DNA of 64,000 nt from Sphingomicrobium aestuariivivum (GTDB lineage Bacteria; Pseudomonadota; Alphaproteobacteria; Sphingomonadales; Sphingomonadaceae): the NCBI RefSeq assembly GCF_024721585.1, contig NZ_CP102629.1, positions 558,001-622,000 on the forward strand, given 5' to 3'. Both the position numbers and the translations under genes were made by a program. Below the pieces are notes generated by a model, which worked only from the letters and a program-made list of their open reading frames with translations, searched no databases and was not told the DNA's origin. Below, in pieces: positions 17,954 to 27,789 of the stretch (the stretch's first letter is position 1; each line of letters starts with the position of its first letter).

Positions 17954-18540
17954 GCAAGAGCCGCCTCCTCTTCGCCTCCCCCCTCTACGAGGCCCCGCTC
18001 AAGGTCGACCTCGCCGACCTCGCGCGCACCGTGCGCACCCTCGCCGAGGATGACGAGGCGGGCCAGCGCTGGGCGGAAGAGAAGGATTATTGGGGCTACA
18101 CCAGCTATGCCAGCCTCGACGACCTCCCCACCCGCGACCCCGCGATCGGCGACCTCGTGCCGCTCCTCGAGGAGCATGCGCGCGCCTTCGCGAAAGAGCT
18201 CGGCTGGGACCATGAGCCCAAGCTCGACCATATCTGGGTCAACCTTATGGACCCCGGCGCCCACCATAGCGCCCATATCCACCCGCACAGCGTCCTGTCG
18301 GGCACCCTCTATGTCGACGTCCCCGAGGGCGCGGGCGCCATCCGCTTCGAGGATCCGCGGCTGCCGATGATGATGGTCGCCCCCTTGCGCGAGGAAAGCG
18401 CCCCCGAGCATCTCCAGCCCCATGTGACCATCCGTCCCGCCGCGGGCACGCTCCTCCTGTGGGAGAGCTTCCTGCGCCACGAAGTGCTTCCCAACCTCGG
18501 CGAGACCGAGCGCCTCTCCATCAGCTTCAATTTCGCCTGA
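17950..18540 (+). CDS. Putative 2OG-Fe(II) oxygenase (TIGR02466-like)
   Basis: A 196-residue protein from ATG 17950 (ATGA overlap with pth). The core IWVNLMDPGAHHSAHIHPHS followed by VLSGTLYVDVPEGAGAIRFEDPR, and TIRPAAGTLLLWESFLRHEV near the end, resemble the double-stranded beta-helix family annotated as putative 2OG-Fe(II) oxygenases. Candidate metal ligands are a His in HIHPHS and a His in FLRHEVLPN. Substrate unknown. Its coupling to pth is probably a shared transcript and not a functional link. Confidence 0.75.
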   Translation: MSKSRLLFASPLYEAPLKVDLADLARTVRTLAEDDEAGQRWAEEKDYWGYTSYASLDDLPTRDPAIGDLVPLLEEHARAFAKELGWDHEPKLDHIWVNLMDPGAHHSAHIHPHSVLSGTLYVDVPEGAGAIRFEDPRLPMMMVAPLREESAPEHLQPHVTIRPAAGTLLLWESFLRHEVLPNLGETERLSISFNFA

Positions 18541-18582
18541 GGTAGGACTAGGCTGCCCTGCGACAGACGCAGGAGACGCTTC

Positions 18583-19578
18583 ATGCCCGCCCTCACCCGC
18601 CGCCAGCTGATGCAGGCCGCCGCCGCCGCCGGCGTCGCCGCGAGCCTCCCCGGGGGTGCCGTCGCGCAAGGCACCGGCCTTGCCGGCAAGCGCATCCTCA
18701 TCACCGGCTGCTCCTCGGGCTTCGGTAATCTCACCGCGCTCCACTTCGCCCGCGCGGGCGCCACCGTCTACGCCACCATGCGCAACATGCCGCGCGCCGA
18801 GGCTGCCGCGCTCCAGCAAGTCGCCGACACCGAAGGCCTCGACCTGCGCCTCCTCGCGCTCGACGTCCTGCGCCCCCATGAAGTGACCGGTACCGCCGCC
18901 AAGGTCGCCGAGGACGGCGGGCTCGACATTCTGGTCAACAATGCGGGCATCGGCATCACGGGTCCGGTCGAGGTGCAGGACGAGGAGGCCATCCGCCTCC
19001 AGTTCGACACCAATGTGATGGGCTATCACCGCGTCGCGCGCGCCTTCCTGCCGATGATGCGCGAGGCGGGCAGCGGCCACCTCTTCTTCGTCTCCTCGCA
19101 ACTCGGCCGCGTCATCGCGCCCGGAGCGGGCCATTATTGCGCCACCAAGTTCGCGGTCGAGGCAATGGCCGAACAGCTCGCCTACGAAATCCAGCCCCAC
19201 GGCCTCGGCGTCACCATCCTCCAGCCCGGCGGCTATCCCACCGAGATCTGGAAGAACCGCAACATCTACAACAGTGCCCTGAAAGAGCGCATCGAGCCCG
19301 TCCACGCCGCCGGCTACCCCGAGATGGTCGCGCGCATGGGTACCGAGGACGGCTCGGGCCGCAACGCCGACCCGATGGACATTCCCCGCGCCATCGCCGA
19401 GATCGCGATGCTGCCTGCCGCCGAGCGCCCGCTGCGCCGCGCCATCCACCCCGGCACCAAGCCGCAAATGGCGATCAACCGCGTCTCGGCGGAAACCCAG
19501 CTTAGCTGGGTCGGGCAGAGCCAGGCATGGGGGCCCGCGGTGCAAAGCGTCCTGACCCCGTTGCCGCCGACGGCCTGA
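18583..19578 (+). CDS. Short-chain dehydrogenase/reductase with Tat signal
   Basis: A 331-residue protein. It begins with a twin-arginine signal (R6-R7 in LTRRQLMQ, then an Ala-rich hydrophobic stretch ending GGAVAQ near residue 29). The classical SDR core follows: TGCSSGFG (residues 41-48, the cofactor-binding glycines), NNAG, a serine in FVSSQLG and the catalytic YCATK. A Tat signal on an NAD(P)-dependent SDR is unusual, since such enzymes normally rely on cytoplasmic cofactor pools; a folded, cofactor-loaded export would explain it. Substrate unknown. Confidence 0.88.
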   Translation: MPALTRRQLMQAAAAAGVAASLPGGAVAQGTGLAGKRILITGCSSGFGNLTALHFARAGATVYATMRNMPRAEAAALQQVADTEGLDLRLLALDVLRPHEVTGTAAKVAEDGGLDILVNNAGIGITGPVEVQDEEAIRLQFDTNVMGYHRVARAFLPMMREAGSGHLFFVSSQLGRVIAPGAGHYCATKFAVEAMAEQLAYEIQPHGLGVTILQPGGYPTEIWKNRNIYNSALKERIEPVHAAGYPEMVARMGTEDGSGRNADPMDIPRAIAEIAMLPAAERPLRRAIHPGTKPQMAINRVSAETQLSWVGQSQAWGPAVQSVLTPLPPTA

Positions 19579-19621
19579 TCCCCTAACAGCCTCGCGAAGA
19601 ATAGAATTTCACGAGGTTTCC

Positions 19622-20722
19622 ATGGGTTTCAAATGCGGCATCGTCGGGCTGCCCAACGTCGGCAAGTCCACCCTGTTCAACGCGCTCACCGAGACGCAGT
19701 CGGCACAGGCCGCCAACTATCCCTTCTGCACCATCGAGCCCAACGTCGGGCAGGTCGCCGTGCCCGATCCGCGCCTCGACAAGATCGCCGGCATCGCGAA
19801 CTCGGCCAAGGTCATCCCGACCCAGCTCGCCTTCGTCGACATCGCGGGCCTCGTGAAGGGCGCATCGAAGGGCGAAGGCCTCGGCAACCAGTTCCTCGCC
19901 AACATCCGCGAGGTGGACGCCATCGTCCACGTCCTGCGCTGCTTCGAGGATGACGACATCCAGCATGTTTCCAACCACGTCGATCCCATCGCCGATGCCG
20001 AAGTGGTCGAGACCGAACTCCTCCTCGCCGACCTCGAGAGCCTCGAGAAGCGCGTGCCCAACGCCCAGAAGCGCGCCACCGGCGGCGACAAGGAGGCCAA
20101 GATCATGGCCGCCGTCCTCGGCAAGGCCCTCGACCTCCTGCGCGACGGCAAGCCCGCCCGCCTCACCGACATCAACGACGAGGAAGAGGCCAAGCACTTC
20201 CGCCAGGCCCAGCTCCTGACCGCCAAGCCCGTCCTCTACGTCTGCAACGTCAACGAGGACGATGCCGCGAACGGCAACGACTATTCGGCCAAGGTGTTCG
20301 AAAAGGCGAAGGCCGAGGGCGCCGAGGCGGTCATCGTCTCCGCCGCGATCGAGGCCGACATGGTCGGCATGGACCCCGCCGAGCGCCTCGAATTCCTCGG
20401 CGAGATGGGGCTCGAGGAAACCGGCCTCAACCGCATCATCCGTGCGGGCTACGACCTGCTCAACCTGCACACCTTCTTCACCTGCGGGCCCAAGGAAGCG
20501 CGCGCCTGGACCGTCGCCAAGGGCGCCAAGGCGCCGCAGGCCGCCGGCGAGATCCACACCGACTTCGAGCGCGGCTTCATCCGCGCCGAGACTATCGCTT
20601 TCGACGACTATGTCGAATTGGGCGGCGAAAGCGGTGCGCGCGATGCCGGCAAGCTGCGGCAGGAAGGCAAGGAATATGTCGTCCACGACGGCGACATCAT
20701 GCTTTTCAAGTTCAACGTCTGA
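19622..20722 (+). CDS. ychF: Redox-regulated ATPase YchF (Obg-family GTPase)
   Basis: A 366-residue protein of expected length. P-loop [17 protein letters not shown], then [20 protein letters not shown] (switch II) and [12 protein letters not shown]-like features are YchF-specific. The C-terminal TGS domain ends [14 protein letters not shown]. YchF is a universally conserved ribosome-associated ATPase. Its TGA overlaps the MaoC start by one base. Confidence 0.97.
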   Translation: MGFKCGIVGLPNVGKSTLFNALTETQSAQAANYPFCTIEPNVGQVAVPDPRLDKIAGIANSAKVIPTQLAFVDIAGLVKGASKGEGLGNQFLANIREVDAIVHVLRCFEDDDIQHVSNHVDPIADAEVVETELLLADLESLEKRVPNAQKRATGGDKEAKIMAAVLGKALDLLRDGKPARLTDINDEEEAKHFRQAQLLTAKPVLYVCNVNEDDAANGNDYSAKVFEKAKAEGAEAVIVSAAIEADMVGMDPAERLEFLGEMGLEETGLNRIIRAGYDLLNLHTFFTCGPKEARAWTVAKGAKAPQAAGEIHTDFERGFIRAETIAFDDYVELGGESGARDAGKLRQEGKEYVVHDGDIMLFKFNV

Positions 20723-21174
20723 TGCTGTTCTGGGAAGATCTGGAGGTCGGCGAGCGCTATGACCTCGGCACCACCGAGGTGACGCGCGAGGAAGTCATCG
20801 ACTTCGCCACGCGCTACGACCCCCAGCCCTTCCATCTCTCCGACGAGGCCGCCGCCCTGACCCATTTCGGGCGCATCAGCGCGTCCGGATGGCATACGTG
20901 CGCGATGGTCATGCGCGTCATCGTCGACAGTTTTACGGAACGCCAGCTCGCGAGCGTCGGCTCGCCCGGCGTCGATAACCTGCGCTGGCTCAAGCCCGTC
21001 TTCCCGGGCGATACGCTCAGCGTCACCAGCGAGACCCTCGAGACCACCCCTTCGCGCTCCAAGTCGGGTCTCGGCAGTGCGCGCAGCCGCATCGAGGCGA
21101 CCAACCAGGACGGGGTGAAGGTCCTGTCGATGGACACCATCCTGCTCGTCCTCAGGCGCCCCAGCGCCGACTAG
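20722..21174 (+). CDS. MaoC-family dehydratase (hot-dog fold)
   Basis: A 150-residue protein. The start LFWEDLEVGERYDLGTTEVT and the catalytic block DPQPFHLSDEAA with HFGRISASGWHTCAMVMR match the MaoC/R-specific enoyl-CoA hydratase family (Asp/His dyad). It probably hydrates an enoyl-CoA or acts in acyl-CoA metabolism. It overlaps ychF by one base, so it is translationally coupled, but the pairing is not known to be functional. Confidence 0.88.
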   Translation: MLFWEDLEVGERYDLGTTEVTREEVIDFATRYDPQPFHLSDEAAALTHFGRISASGWHTCAMVMRVIVDSFTERQLASVGSPGVDNLRWLKPVFPGDTLSVTSETLETTPSRSKSGLGSARSRIEATNQDGVKVLSMDTILLVLRRPSAD

Positions 21175-21204
21175 CCACCTTAACAGGCCCCCCGCCCCTC
21201 ACCT

Positions 21205-21231
21205 TCATCCCCGCGAAGGCGGGGATCCATG
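21205..21231. repeat. Short palindromic repeat of a dispersed type
   Basis: The core TCCCCGC-GAA-GGCGGGGA (21208-21225) is a 7-base stem with a GAA loop, flanked by TCA and TCCATG. Palindromes of this type are common as dispersed intergenic elements in alphaproteobacteria (from general knowledge). Only one copy is visible in this window, so repetition in the genome is inferred. Confidence 0.5.
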
Positions 21232-21315
21232 CCCGCCCGCCTGCACAACGACGCAGGATGCCACCAGCGTGCGCCCGGGCGGCGCAGGACCATTGCGCTC
21301 CGAACACAAAGAAAA

Positions 21316-21343
21316 AGGCCCGGCGGATCGCTCCACCGGGCCT
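21316..21343 (-). terminator. Terminator of the petABC operon
   Basis: Arms AGGCCCGG (21316-21323) and CCGGGCCT (21336-21343) are perfect. Read on the minus strand the hairpin is followed by TTTTTCTTTG, a good T-tract. It lies 28 bases beyond the cytochrome c1 stop codon. Confidence 0.8.
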
Positions 21344-21370
21344 CTTCTCTTGGCCGTCGGCTGAGAGGGC

Positions 21371-22357
21371 TTAGCCCTTCACCCCGCGACCATGTTCGGC
21401 GGCTTCGGCCTTGGCGGCTTCGCGCTCGGCCATATGCTCGGGATCGAGCGGGCCCTTGAGCGCGACCTTGCGCTTCGCCTCGGCCCAGATCTGACGATAG
21501 GACATGTAGGCAAAGACGGTCGCGAAGGCGAGGAAGATGAGCACCGCGAGGCCGGCATTCTTGCGCGTGTCGGCCTTGGGTTCGGCCGCCCACATCAGGA
21601 AGGCCGCGACGTCGGCCGACATCTGCTCGACGGTCGCCTCGGGGGCGCCTTCGGGATATTCGACCTGCCCGTCGGCCGTGATGGGCGCCGGCATGGCAAT
21701 GTTGAGGTTCGGGAACCACGGGTTGTGGTAGAGCCCCTCGCCCGGCTGTGCCTCGGGATACTTCTCGGCCAGCTCCTCGGCGCTTTCCTCATAGCCCTGA
21801 TAGGGCTCCTGATAGCCGGTCAGCAGCGAGTAGATATAGTTGGCACCGTCCGGACGCGCCTTCGCGATCAGGCTCATGTCGGGCGGATAGGCATTGTTGT
21901 TCGCCGCGCGCGCCGCAACCTCGTTGGCATAGGGGTTGGGGAAGCGGTCGGCCGGCAGCGCCGGACGCGTGGCATCCTCACCCGTATCGGGATTGATGGT
22001 CGGCACCTCGATCGGCCAGTTGGCCGCGAACGCCTTCACCTGCTCGGGCGTGTAGCCGAGGTCCTCGAGGTTGCGGAACGCCACATACTGCATGCCATGG
22101 CACGAAGCGCAGACGTTCTGGAACACCGCGAAACCGCGCTGAAGCTGCGCCTGGTCGTAGCGGCCGAAGGCACCCTCGAACGCGAAATCGACGTCCTTGT
22201 TTTCCTTCACCAGCGCATATTCGGCGCCCTTCACGGGCGGCTCCTCGAAATAGTTGATCGCGTCGGTGACGAACGACCAGAGGAGGACGAAGAGGAAGCC
22301 GAGGCCAACGAAGAACGCAAAGCCGCGGATGCCGATGAATTTCAGAAGCTGACCCAT
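21371..22357 (-). CDS. petC: Cytochrome c1 (ubiquinol-cytochrome c reductase)
   Basis: A 328-residue protein. The haem c attachment motif CASCH is at residues 83-87; the axial methionine is likely in NLNIAMPAPI. An N-terminal hydrophobic segment (residues 8-30) and a C-terminal membrane anchor (about residues 275-295, LAVLIFLAFATVFAYMSYRQ) flank the periplasmic domain. The ordinary RPPDLS-like haem region appears as YPPDMSLI. It is the last gene of the bc1 operon, 22 bases after petB. Confidence 0.96.
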   Translation of the reverse strand: MGQLLKFIGIRGFAFFVGLGFLFVLLWSFVTDAINYFEEPPVKGAEYALVKENKDVDFAFEGAFGRYDQAQLQRGFAVFQNVCASCHGMQYVAFRNLEDLGYTPEQVKAFAANWPIEVPTINPDTGEDATRPALPADRFPNPYANEVAARAANNNAYPPDMSLIAKARPDGANYIYSLLTGYQEPYQGYEESAEELAEKYPEAQPGEGLYHNPWFPNLNIAMPAPITADGQVEYPEGAPEATVEQMSADVAAFLMWAAEPKADTRKNAGLAVLIFLAFATVFAYMSYRQIWAEAKRKVALKGPLDPEHMAEREAAKAEAAEHGRGVKG

Positions 22358-22379
22358 GGTCGTGTCGGTTCCTTCGTTC

Positions 22380-23666
22380 TTAAGCCTTGGCGAGCCCGTA
22401 GGGCGCGCTTTCCTCCGCCTCGCCGTGCAGCACCGAACCCGAGATCGAGTTGGGCAGCGGCAGCGGCTTCTCGAGCTTCGAGATCAGCGGCAGGATGATG
22501 AGGAAGTGGGCGAAATAGTAAGCGGTGGCGATCTGCATGATCGCGACCACGCCCGGCGTCGGGCTGGCGCCCCCGGCCCAGCCGAGGATCAGCACGTCGA
22601 CGATCAGGATCGCGAAGAAGACCTTGAACACCGGACGATAGTGACCCGAGCGAACCGGCGAACGGTCCAGCCACGGCAGCAGGAAGAGCAGCAGGATCGA
22701 ACCGAACATGGCGATCACGCCCCACAGCTTGGCCGGCAGGATGAAGTCCACCGTGAAGGCCTTGAGAATGCCGTAGAAGGGCAGGAAGTACCATTCGGGC
22801 ACGATGTGCGCGGGCGTCGCCAGCGGATTGGCCTCGATATAGTTGTCCGGGTGGCCGAGCGCGTTGGGCGCGAAGAAGACCATCGCGGCATAGAGGCCGA
22901 GGAAGGCGAGCACGAACCAGCCGTCCTTGGCGGTGAAGAAGGGGTGGAAGGGCAGCGTGTCCTTCTCGGTCTTCACGTCGACGCCGGTCGGGTTGGACGA
23001 GCCCGGGATGTGCAGCGCCCAGGTCTTCAGGATCACCACCGCCGCGATCACGAAGGGCAGCAGGTAGTGGAGCGAGAAGAAGCGGGTCAGCGCGGCCTGG
23101 TCGGGGGCATAGCCGCCCAGCAGCCAGACACGCAGCGGCTCGCCCACGACCGGGAAGGCCGAGAAGAAGCCGGTGATGACCTGCGCACCCCAGTAGCTCA
23201 TCTGCCCCCAGGGAAGGACGTAGCCCATGAAGGCGGTTGCCATCATCAGGAGGTAGACGACGAGGCCGAGCATCCAGACGAGCTCGCGCGGCGCCTTGTA
23301 GGAGCCGTAGAAGAGCCCGCGGAAGATATGGATGTAGACGACGATGAAGAAGAAGCTCGCGCCATTGGCGTGGGCATAGCGCAGGAACCAGCCCGCATTC
23401 ACGTCGCGCATGATATGCTCGGTCGAGCCGAAGGCAGTACCGATGCCGCTATTGTACCACATCGCCAGCACGATGCCGGTGACGATCTGGATCATCAGGA
23501 AGACGCCGGCGAGAACGCCGAAATTCCACGCATAGTTGAGGTTGCGCGGGACGGGATAACCGCCGCCGACGGCACCGTAGATCATGCGGGGCAGCGGCAG
23601 GCGCTGGTCGATCCAGTGACCCAGCTGGGTCTTGGGTTCGTAAGGCTTGGCCCAGGCGAAACTCAT
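22380..23666 (-). CDS. petB: Cytochrome b of the bc1 complex
   Basis: A 428-residue polytopic membrane protein. It contains the Qo-site PEWY motif in [11 protein letters not shown], the haem-ligand histidines in [20 protein letters not shown] and [20 protein letters not shown], and the typical [20 protein letters not shown]. It transfers electrons from ubiquinol across the membrane with two b haems. A Shine-Dalgarno AGGAAG precedes ATG. It is the middle gene of petABC. Confidence 0.97.
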   Translation of the reverse strand: MSFAWAKPYEPKTQLGHWIDQRLPLPRMIYGAVGGGYPVPRNLNYAWNFGVLAGVFLMIQIVTGIVLAMWYNSGIGTAFGSTEHIMRDVNAGWFLRYAHANGASFFFIVVYIHIFRGLFYGSYKAPRELVWMLGLVVYLLMMATAFMGYVLPWGQMSYWGAQVITGFFSAFPVVGEPLRVWLLGGYAPDQAALTRFFSLHYLLPFVIAAVVILKTWALHIPGSSNPTGVDVKTEKDTLPFHPFFTAKDGWFVLAFLGLYAAMVFFAPNALGHPDNYIEANPLATPAHIVPEWYFLPFYGILKAFTVDFILPAKLWGVIAMFGSILLLFLLPWLDRSPVRSGHYRPVFKVFFAILIVDVLILGWAGGASPTPGVVAIMQIATAYYFAHFLIILPLISKLEKPLPLPNSISGSVLHGEAEESAPYGLAKA

Positions 23667-23677
23667 GGTTTTTCTTC

Positions 23678-24256
23678 CTATCCGATCCGGATCAGCGTGT
23701 CGGAGACAAATTCGAATTCAGGCACGACGAGGTTGGTCGGCGCCGGGCCTTTGCGGATACGGCCTGCCGTGTCGTAGTGCGAACCGTGGCACGGGCAGAA
23801 ATAGCCGTTGTAATCGCCCTTGTTCTCACCCTCGGCGGCGCCCAGCGGCACGCAGCCGAGATGGGTGCAGACGCCCATGGTGACGAGCCAGTTTTCCTTG
23901 CCCTCGGCGGTACGCTCGGCAAGCGTCTGCGGCTCGCGCAGCGCGCTGGCGGGGACCGCATTGGCTTCCTCGATCTCGGCCGGCGTGAGGTTGCGCACGA
24001 ACACCGGCTGCTTGCGCCAGCTCGTCTTGATCGCCTGCCCCGGCTCGACCTTCGAGACGTCCACCTCGATCGAGGCGAGCGCCAGCACGTCGGCGGGCGG
24101 GCTCATCTGGTTGACGAGCGGGAAGGCGACCGCACCGACACCGACGGCGCCGAACGAGACGGCGGCGATGTCGAGGAAGTCGCGGCGACGCACGCCCTCT
24201 GCGGGCTCGGTTGCATCTTCTTTGAGGAGGGGGTCAGGCTGTTCGACCGTTGCCAT
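23678..24256 (-). CDS. petA: Rieske iron-sulfur protein of the bc1 complex
   Basis: A 192-residue protein. The N-terminus carries a twin-arginine motif (R23-R25 in VRRRDFLD) before its membrane segment, as usual for Rieske proteins. The [2Fe-2S] ligands are in CTHLGCVP and CPCHGSHYD. It is the first gene of petABC, divergent from hemF. Confidence 0.97.
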   Translation of the reverse strand: MATVEQPDPLLKEDATEPAEGVRRRDFLDIAAVSFGAVGVGAVAFPLVNQMSPPADVLALASIEVDVSKVEPGQAIKTSWRKQPVFVRNLTPAEIEEANAVPASALREPQTLAERTAEGKENWLVTMGVCTHLGCVPLGAAEGENKGDYNGYFCPCHGSHYDTAGRIRKGPAPTNLVVPEFEFVSDTLIRIG

Positions 24257-24449
24257 GGATGATCCCTACAGTCTTGGCTTTGCAAAAAGGGGTCCTCATG
24301 AGCATGGGGACCCGCACGGTTGGGCGCCTGATAGACGCGATGACCCGCATTTGCCAAGGCCGGATTTTAGCCCCCCTGCTCGCGACCTTCCTCTCTCCCA
24401 CCCGCGCCAATGGGTTGCGCGGGCGCGACGAAAGGATAAAGCGGGCGCC
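24257..24449. promoter_or_regulatory. Divergent promoter region petA/hemF
   Basis: 193 bases between the petA and hemF start codons. Both transcription units should start here. I do not see convincing -35/-10 pairs; the sequence becomes AT-richer around 24270-24300 (TTTGCAAAAAGG). Small ORFs across it look spurious. Confidence 0.4.
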
Positions 24450-25301
24450 ATGCAACAGCTTGACGATCAGCAACAGGCCGCCCGCGACTGGTTCGAGGCG
24501 CTCCGTGACCGCATTTGCGCCGCCTTCGAAGGAATCGAGCGCGAGGCCGGCTCCGACGCCACCTTCGATTACGCCAGCTGGAAGCGCGAGGATCCCTCGG
24601 GCGCCGACGGCGGCGGCGGCACGCGCGGCACCATGAAGGGCAAGGTCTTCGAGAAGGTCGGCGTCAACGTCTCGACCGTGGGCGGCGAGTTCAGCCCCGA
24701 ATTCGCCCCCTCGATTCCCGGCGCCGAGGAAGACCCGCGCTTCTTCGCCACCGGAATCAGCCTCGTCGCGCACATGGCCAACCCCCATGTCCCCGCCGTC
24801 CACATGAACACGCGCATGATCACCACGACCAAGCGCTGGTTCGGCGGCGGTGCCGATCTCAATCCCGCCATTCCCTACGAGGAAGACACCGAGGCCTTCC
24901 ATGCGCGCCTGCGCGCCGCCTGCGCCGCGCACGACCCGACCTATTATGAGAAATTCAAGAAGTGGGCGGACGACTATTTCTATTTGCCCCATCGCCAGCG
25001 CCATCGCGGCGTCGGCGGCATCTTCTATGATCGCCTCGATGCGCAAGGCGACCTGTTCGAGCCGCATTTCGCCTTCACCCGCGATGTCGGCGAGGCCTTC
25101 CTCGACATCTTCCCGCAGATCGTGCGGCGGCGGATGGACAGCGACTGGACCGAGGAGGACATGGGGCAGCTGCTCGACTTCCGCGGCCGCTATGTCGAGT
25201 TCAACCTGCTCTATGACCGCGGCACATTGTTCGGCCTCAAGACCGGCGGCAATGTCGATGCGATCCTGATGAGCCTGCCCCCGCTCGCGCGCTGGGAATA
25301 G
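24450..25301 (+). CDS. hemF: Oxygen-dependent coproporphyrinogen III oxidase
   Basis: A 283-residue protein from ATG 24450; the much longer in-frame extension runs antisense through petA and is discarded. Motifs HMANPHVPAVHMNTR, KRWFGGGADLNPAIPYEED and RRVEFNLLYDRGT-like RYVEFNLLYDRGTLFGLKTG are diagnostic. It makes protoporphyrinogen IX in aerobic haem synthesis, fitting beside the cytochrome bc1 genes. The window also contains hemW, but no oxygen-independent hemN was recognised. Confidence 0.95.
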   Translation: MQQLDDQQQAARDWFEALRDRICAAFEGIEREAGSDATFDYASWKREDPSGADGGGGTRGTMKGKVFEKVGVNVSTVGGEFSPEFAPSIPGAEEDPRFFATGISLVAHMANPHVPAVHMNTRMITTTKRWFGGGADLNPAIPYEEDTEAFHARLRAACAAHDPTYYEKFKKWADDYFYLPHRQRHRGVGGIFYDRLDAQGDLFEPHFAFTRDVGEAFLDIFPQIVRRRMDSDWTEEDMGQLLDFRGRYVEFNLLYDRGTLFGLKTGGNVDAILMSLPPLARWE

Positions 25302-25304
25302 GCC

Positions 25305-26174
25305 CTATTCGACCGGCTCCGCGCTGACCGGCGGCACGCCCACCGCCGGATCGGCAGGCCGGCCCGCAAGCTGCAAATAGATTCGCGCCAGCACGGTCGA
25401 ATAGACGATCGTCACCGCCGCCTGCGCAAGGCTCGCCACGAGCCCGAGCAGCAGCGCGGCCAGCGTCAGCGGCTCGGCCTCGCCCAGCACCAGCGTGATG
25501 GCAAGGCCGGCGATGATGCCGACAACCCCCATGAAGACGAGCGCGCCGATGACGAGCAGCAGGAAAAAGCCGAACAGCCGCCAGAAATGACCGCCGCTGA
25601 GGGCCCAGGCCCGGCGGATCACCGCCACGGGCCCCTTGTCCTCCGCCGCGATCACGGGGGTGAACAGCGACATGCGGACCGCGACCCAAATAAGGAACGC
25701 CATGAGCGCGAGCACGAGCATCACCTCGCTGCCCGACAGCATCGGCGTCTCGCCCGCCTCGAGCGCCGCCCGTGTCTCGGGCGAGAGGCCGAGCTGCATG
25801 ACCAGCACCACGAGGAGCGCGATCGGGATGACGAAGAGCAGCGCCGCCCCCAGCGTGGTCAGCAGCCGCTTCATGCCCCGCCGCAACGCATCGCCCACGC
25901 TCGCCCCGCGATAGAGCGCGAGATAGCTGATCGCGATCGAGCCGATGATGTTCACGAACATGAAGAGGAAGCCGAGGAAGCTGACCAGCGGATCGGCCTC
26001 GCGCACATCGACCTGCGCTTCCATCGCCAGTTCGGTCTGCGCGGGATCGAGCGTCATCAGGATCGTGCCGGGCAGGACCACGGTGGCCAGCGCCACGATG
26101 AACATGAGGCGCCCGTCGCGCGCCATGATCGGGCGGCTATCGTCCCAGGCCTTGCTGATCGACAGTCGTGTCAT
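25305..26174 (-). CDS. Polytopic membrane protein (GPDPase membrane-domain-like)
   Basis: A 289-residue protein from ATG 26174; the longer frame would run antisense through lipB. About six hydrophobic segments are visible (residues about 25-45, 65-90, 105-130, 150-175, 200-225 and 235-270). The start [19 protein letters not shown] and the central [20 protein letters not shown] resemble the membrane domain found in glycerophosphodiester phosphodiesterases and related uncharacterised membrane proteins (tentative). No catalytic domain is present. Its stop lies 3 bases from hemF. Confidence 0.75.
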   Translation of the reverse strand: MTRLSISKAWDDSRPIMARDGRLMFIVALATVVLPGTILMTLDPAQTELAMEAQVDVREADPLVSFLGFLFMFVNIIGSIAISYLALYRGASVGDALRRGMKRLLTTLGAALLFVIPIALLVVLVMQLGLSPETRAALEAGETPMLSGSEVMLVLALMAFLIWVAVRMSLFTPVIAAEDKGPVAVIRRAWALSGGHFWRLFGFFLLLVIGALVFMGVVGIIAGLAITLVLGEAEPLTLAALLLGLVASLAQAAVTIVYSTVLARIYLQLAGRPADPAVGVPPVSAEPVE

Positions 26175-26264
26175 GTGCGTCTCTTCCCCCGGAAAACTGG
26201 TCCGCCCATCATGGCAGTCCCCCTGCCCCTTGCCAAGCACGGCGCGAGGCCGCACATCGCGCCC

Positions 26265-26927
26265 ATGACCGTCGAATGGCAGCAGTCGGACGCCCCCGTC
26301 CCTTACGAGGAAGCGCTCGCGGACATGACCGCGCGCGCCGCCGCGATCCGCGAGACCGGCGCGCCTGAGCGCATCTGGCTGCTCGAACATCCGCCGCTCT
26401 TCACCGCGGGCACCAGCGCCGATCCGGCCGAACTGTTCAACCCCGACGGCTTCCCCGTCTACGAGGCGGGCCGCGGCGGGCGCTACACCTATCACGGCCC
26501 CGGCCAGCGGGTCGGCTACCTCAACCTCGACCTCGGAAAACGCGGGCGTGACATCCGCCGCTTCGTCCACCTCCTCGAAGGCTGGATGATCGACGCATTG
26601 GGCGAACTCGGCGTCGAGGCCCGCCGCGAGCCCGGCCGCATCGGCATCTGGACCGGCCACGGCCCCGACGAAGCCAAGATCGGCGCCATCGGCGTGCGGG
26701 TGAAGCGCTGGGTCACGCTCCACGGCTTCTCGATCAACGTCGCGCCCGACCTCAGCCACTTCGGCGGCATCGTGCCCTGCGGCATCTCGGAGTTCGGCGT
26801 CACCAGCCTCGAGAAGCTCGGCGCGCCGTCCGACATGGCCAGCATCGACGCTGCCCTGAAGAAACATGCCGACAACTTCCTTGCGCAGCTCCACGCCAAG
26901 TGCGAGCAAGACGCCTGCAACAGCTAA
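26265..26927 (+). CDS. lipB: Octanoyl-(acyl carrier protein):protein octanoyltransferase
   Basis: A 220-residue protein from ATG 26265 ([20 protein letters not shown]); ATG 26211 is possible but adds an atypical leader. Motifs [39 protein letters not shown] and the catalytic-site [15 protein letters not shown] identify LipB, which transfers octanoyl groups to lipoyl domains. It is divergent from the preceding membrane protein gene. Confidence 0.95.
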   Translation: MTVEWQQSDAPVPYEEALADMTARAAAIRETGAPERIWLLEHPPLFTAGTSADPAELFNPDGFPVYEAGRGGRYTYHGPGQRVGYLNLDLGKRGRDIRRFVHLLEGWMIDALGELGVEARREPGRIGIWTGHGPDEAKIGAIGVRVKRWVTLHGFSINVAPDLSHFGGIVPCGISEFGVTSLEKLGAPSDMASIDAALKKHADNFLAQLHAKCEQDACNS

Positions 26928-26941
26928 GTCCGGAGACACCC

Positions 26942-27163
26942 ATGCGCCGCCTCATCCTCGCCACCCTCGCCCTGCCCCTCGCCGCCTGCGGCGGTTCGGA
27001 GGAAGCGGCCGTCGTCGAGGAACAGGCCGATGCGCCCGAGGTCGTCGCCATCGAGGGCCGCGACATCACCGCGATCGATGCCGCCACCGACAATGACGCG
27101 GGGCTCGTCGATGACGAGGTGCCGGGCCGCAACGCGGGCGCCGACGAGGCCGACGAGGACTAG
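26942..27163 (+). CDS. Small acidic lipoprotein
   Basis: A 73-residue protein from ATG 26942. The signal peptide MRRLILATLALPLAACGGSE ends in a lipobox (LAAC). The mature part is Asp/Glu/Ala-rich and low complexity (RDITAIDAATDNDAGLVDDE). A similar short family occurs in related genomes as far as I can recall, without assigned function. It is 14 bases after lipB and its stop overlaps that of queE. Confidence 0.75.
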   Translation: MRRLILATLALPLAACGGSEEAAVVEEQADAPEVVAIEGRDITAIDAATDNDAGLVDDEVPGRNAGADEADED

Positions 27164-27789
27164 GCCAGCCCCAGCAATTTATGCGTCTGGAGGGTGAGCC
27201 GCCATTTCGGCCGCTCCATCACCAGCGCGATCGCCGCGTCGGTATTTTCCTCCACCTGCTCGCCGTCCATCGGCTGCAGGAGGAAATGGTCGAAATCCAA
27301 TGCTTCCAGTTCGTCGAGATCGAACGGCTGCGGCCAGACCAGCTTCAATTCGTCGCCCGAGCGCTGCACCAGTTCCGAGCCGAACTTGGGGCTGATGCAC
27401 AGCCAGTCGATCCCCTCGGGCGCCTGAAGCGTGCCATTGCTCTCGACCGAAATCCGGAAGCCCTGCGCATGGAGCGCGTCGATCAGCGCCCCATCAAGCT
27501 GCAACAGCGGCTCGCCGCCGGTGATCACCACCATCCGGTTCGCCTTGCCCTCTCCCCACAGGCCCGCGACCGCCTCCGCCAGCGCCTCGGCCGTGGCGAA
27601 CTTGCCGCCATTCACCCCGTCGGTGCCGACGAAATCGGTATCGCAGAACTGGCACACGGCTTTCTCGCGGTCGCGCTCGAGCCCCGACCACAGGTTGCAC
27701 CCCGCAAAGCGCAGGAACACCGCCCGCGCGCCGGCCTGCATCCCCTCGCCCTGCAGGGTCAGGAAAATCTCTTTGACCGCATAGGCCAT
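27160..27789 (-). CDS. queE: 7-carboxy-7-deazaguanine synthase
   Basis: A 209-residue radical SAM protein. The cluster cysteines are C31, C46 and C49, a CX14CX2C pattern that is a recognised QueE variant and not the usual radical SAM CX3CX2C spacing. TLQGEGMQAGARAVFLRFAG and VVITGGEPLLQLD fit. It converts 6-carboxytetrahydropterin to CDG in queuosine synthesis. It overlaps queC, the next enzyme of the pathway. Confidence 0.94.
   Translation of the reverse strand: MAYAVKEIFLTLQGEGMQAGARAVFLRFAGCNLWSGLERDREKAVCQFCDTDFVGTDGVNGGKFATAEALAEAVAGLWGEGKANRMVVITGGEPLLQLDGALIDALHAQGFRISVESNGTLQAPEGIDWLCISPKFGSELVQRSGDELKLVWPQPFDLDELEALDFDHFLLQPMDGEQVEENTDAAIALVMERPKWRLTLQTHKLLGLA

Noticed and set aside
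21180-21719. A 179-residue minus-strand frame overlapping petC
   Set aside because: Out of frame with the clear cytochrome c1 and of unlikely composition.
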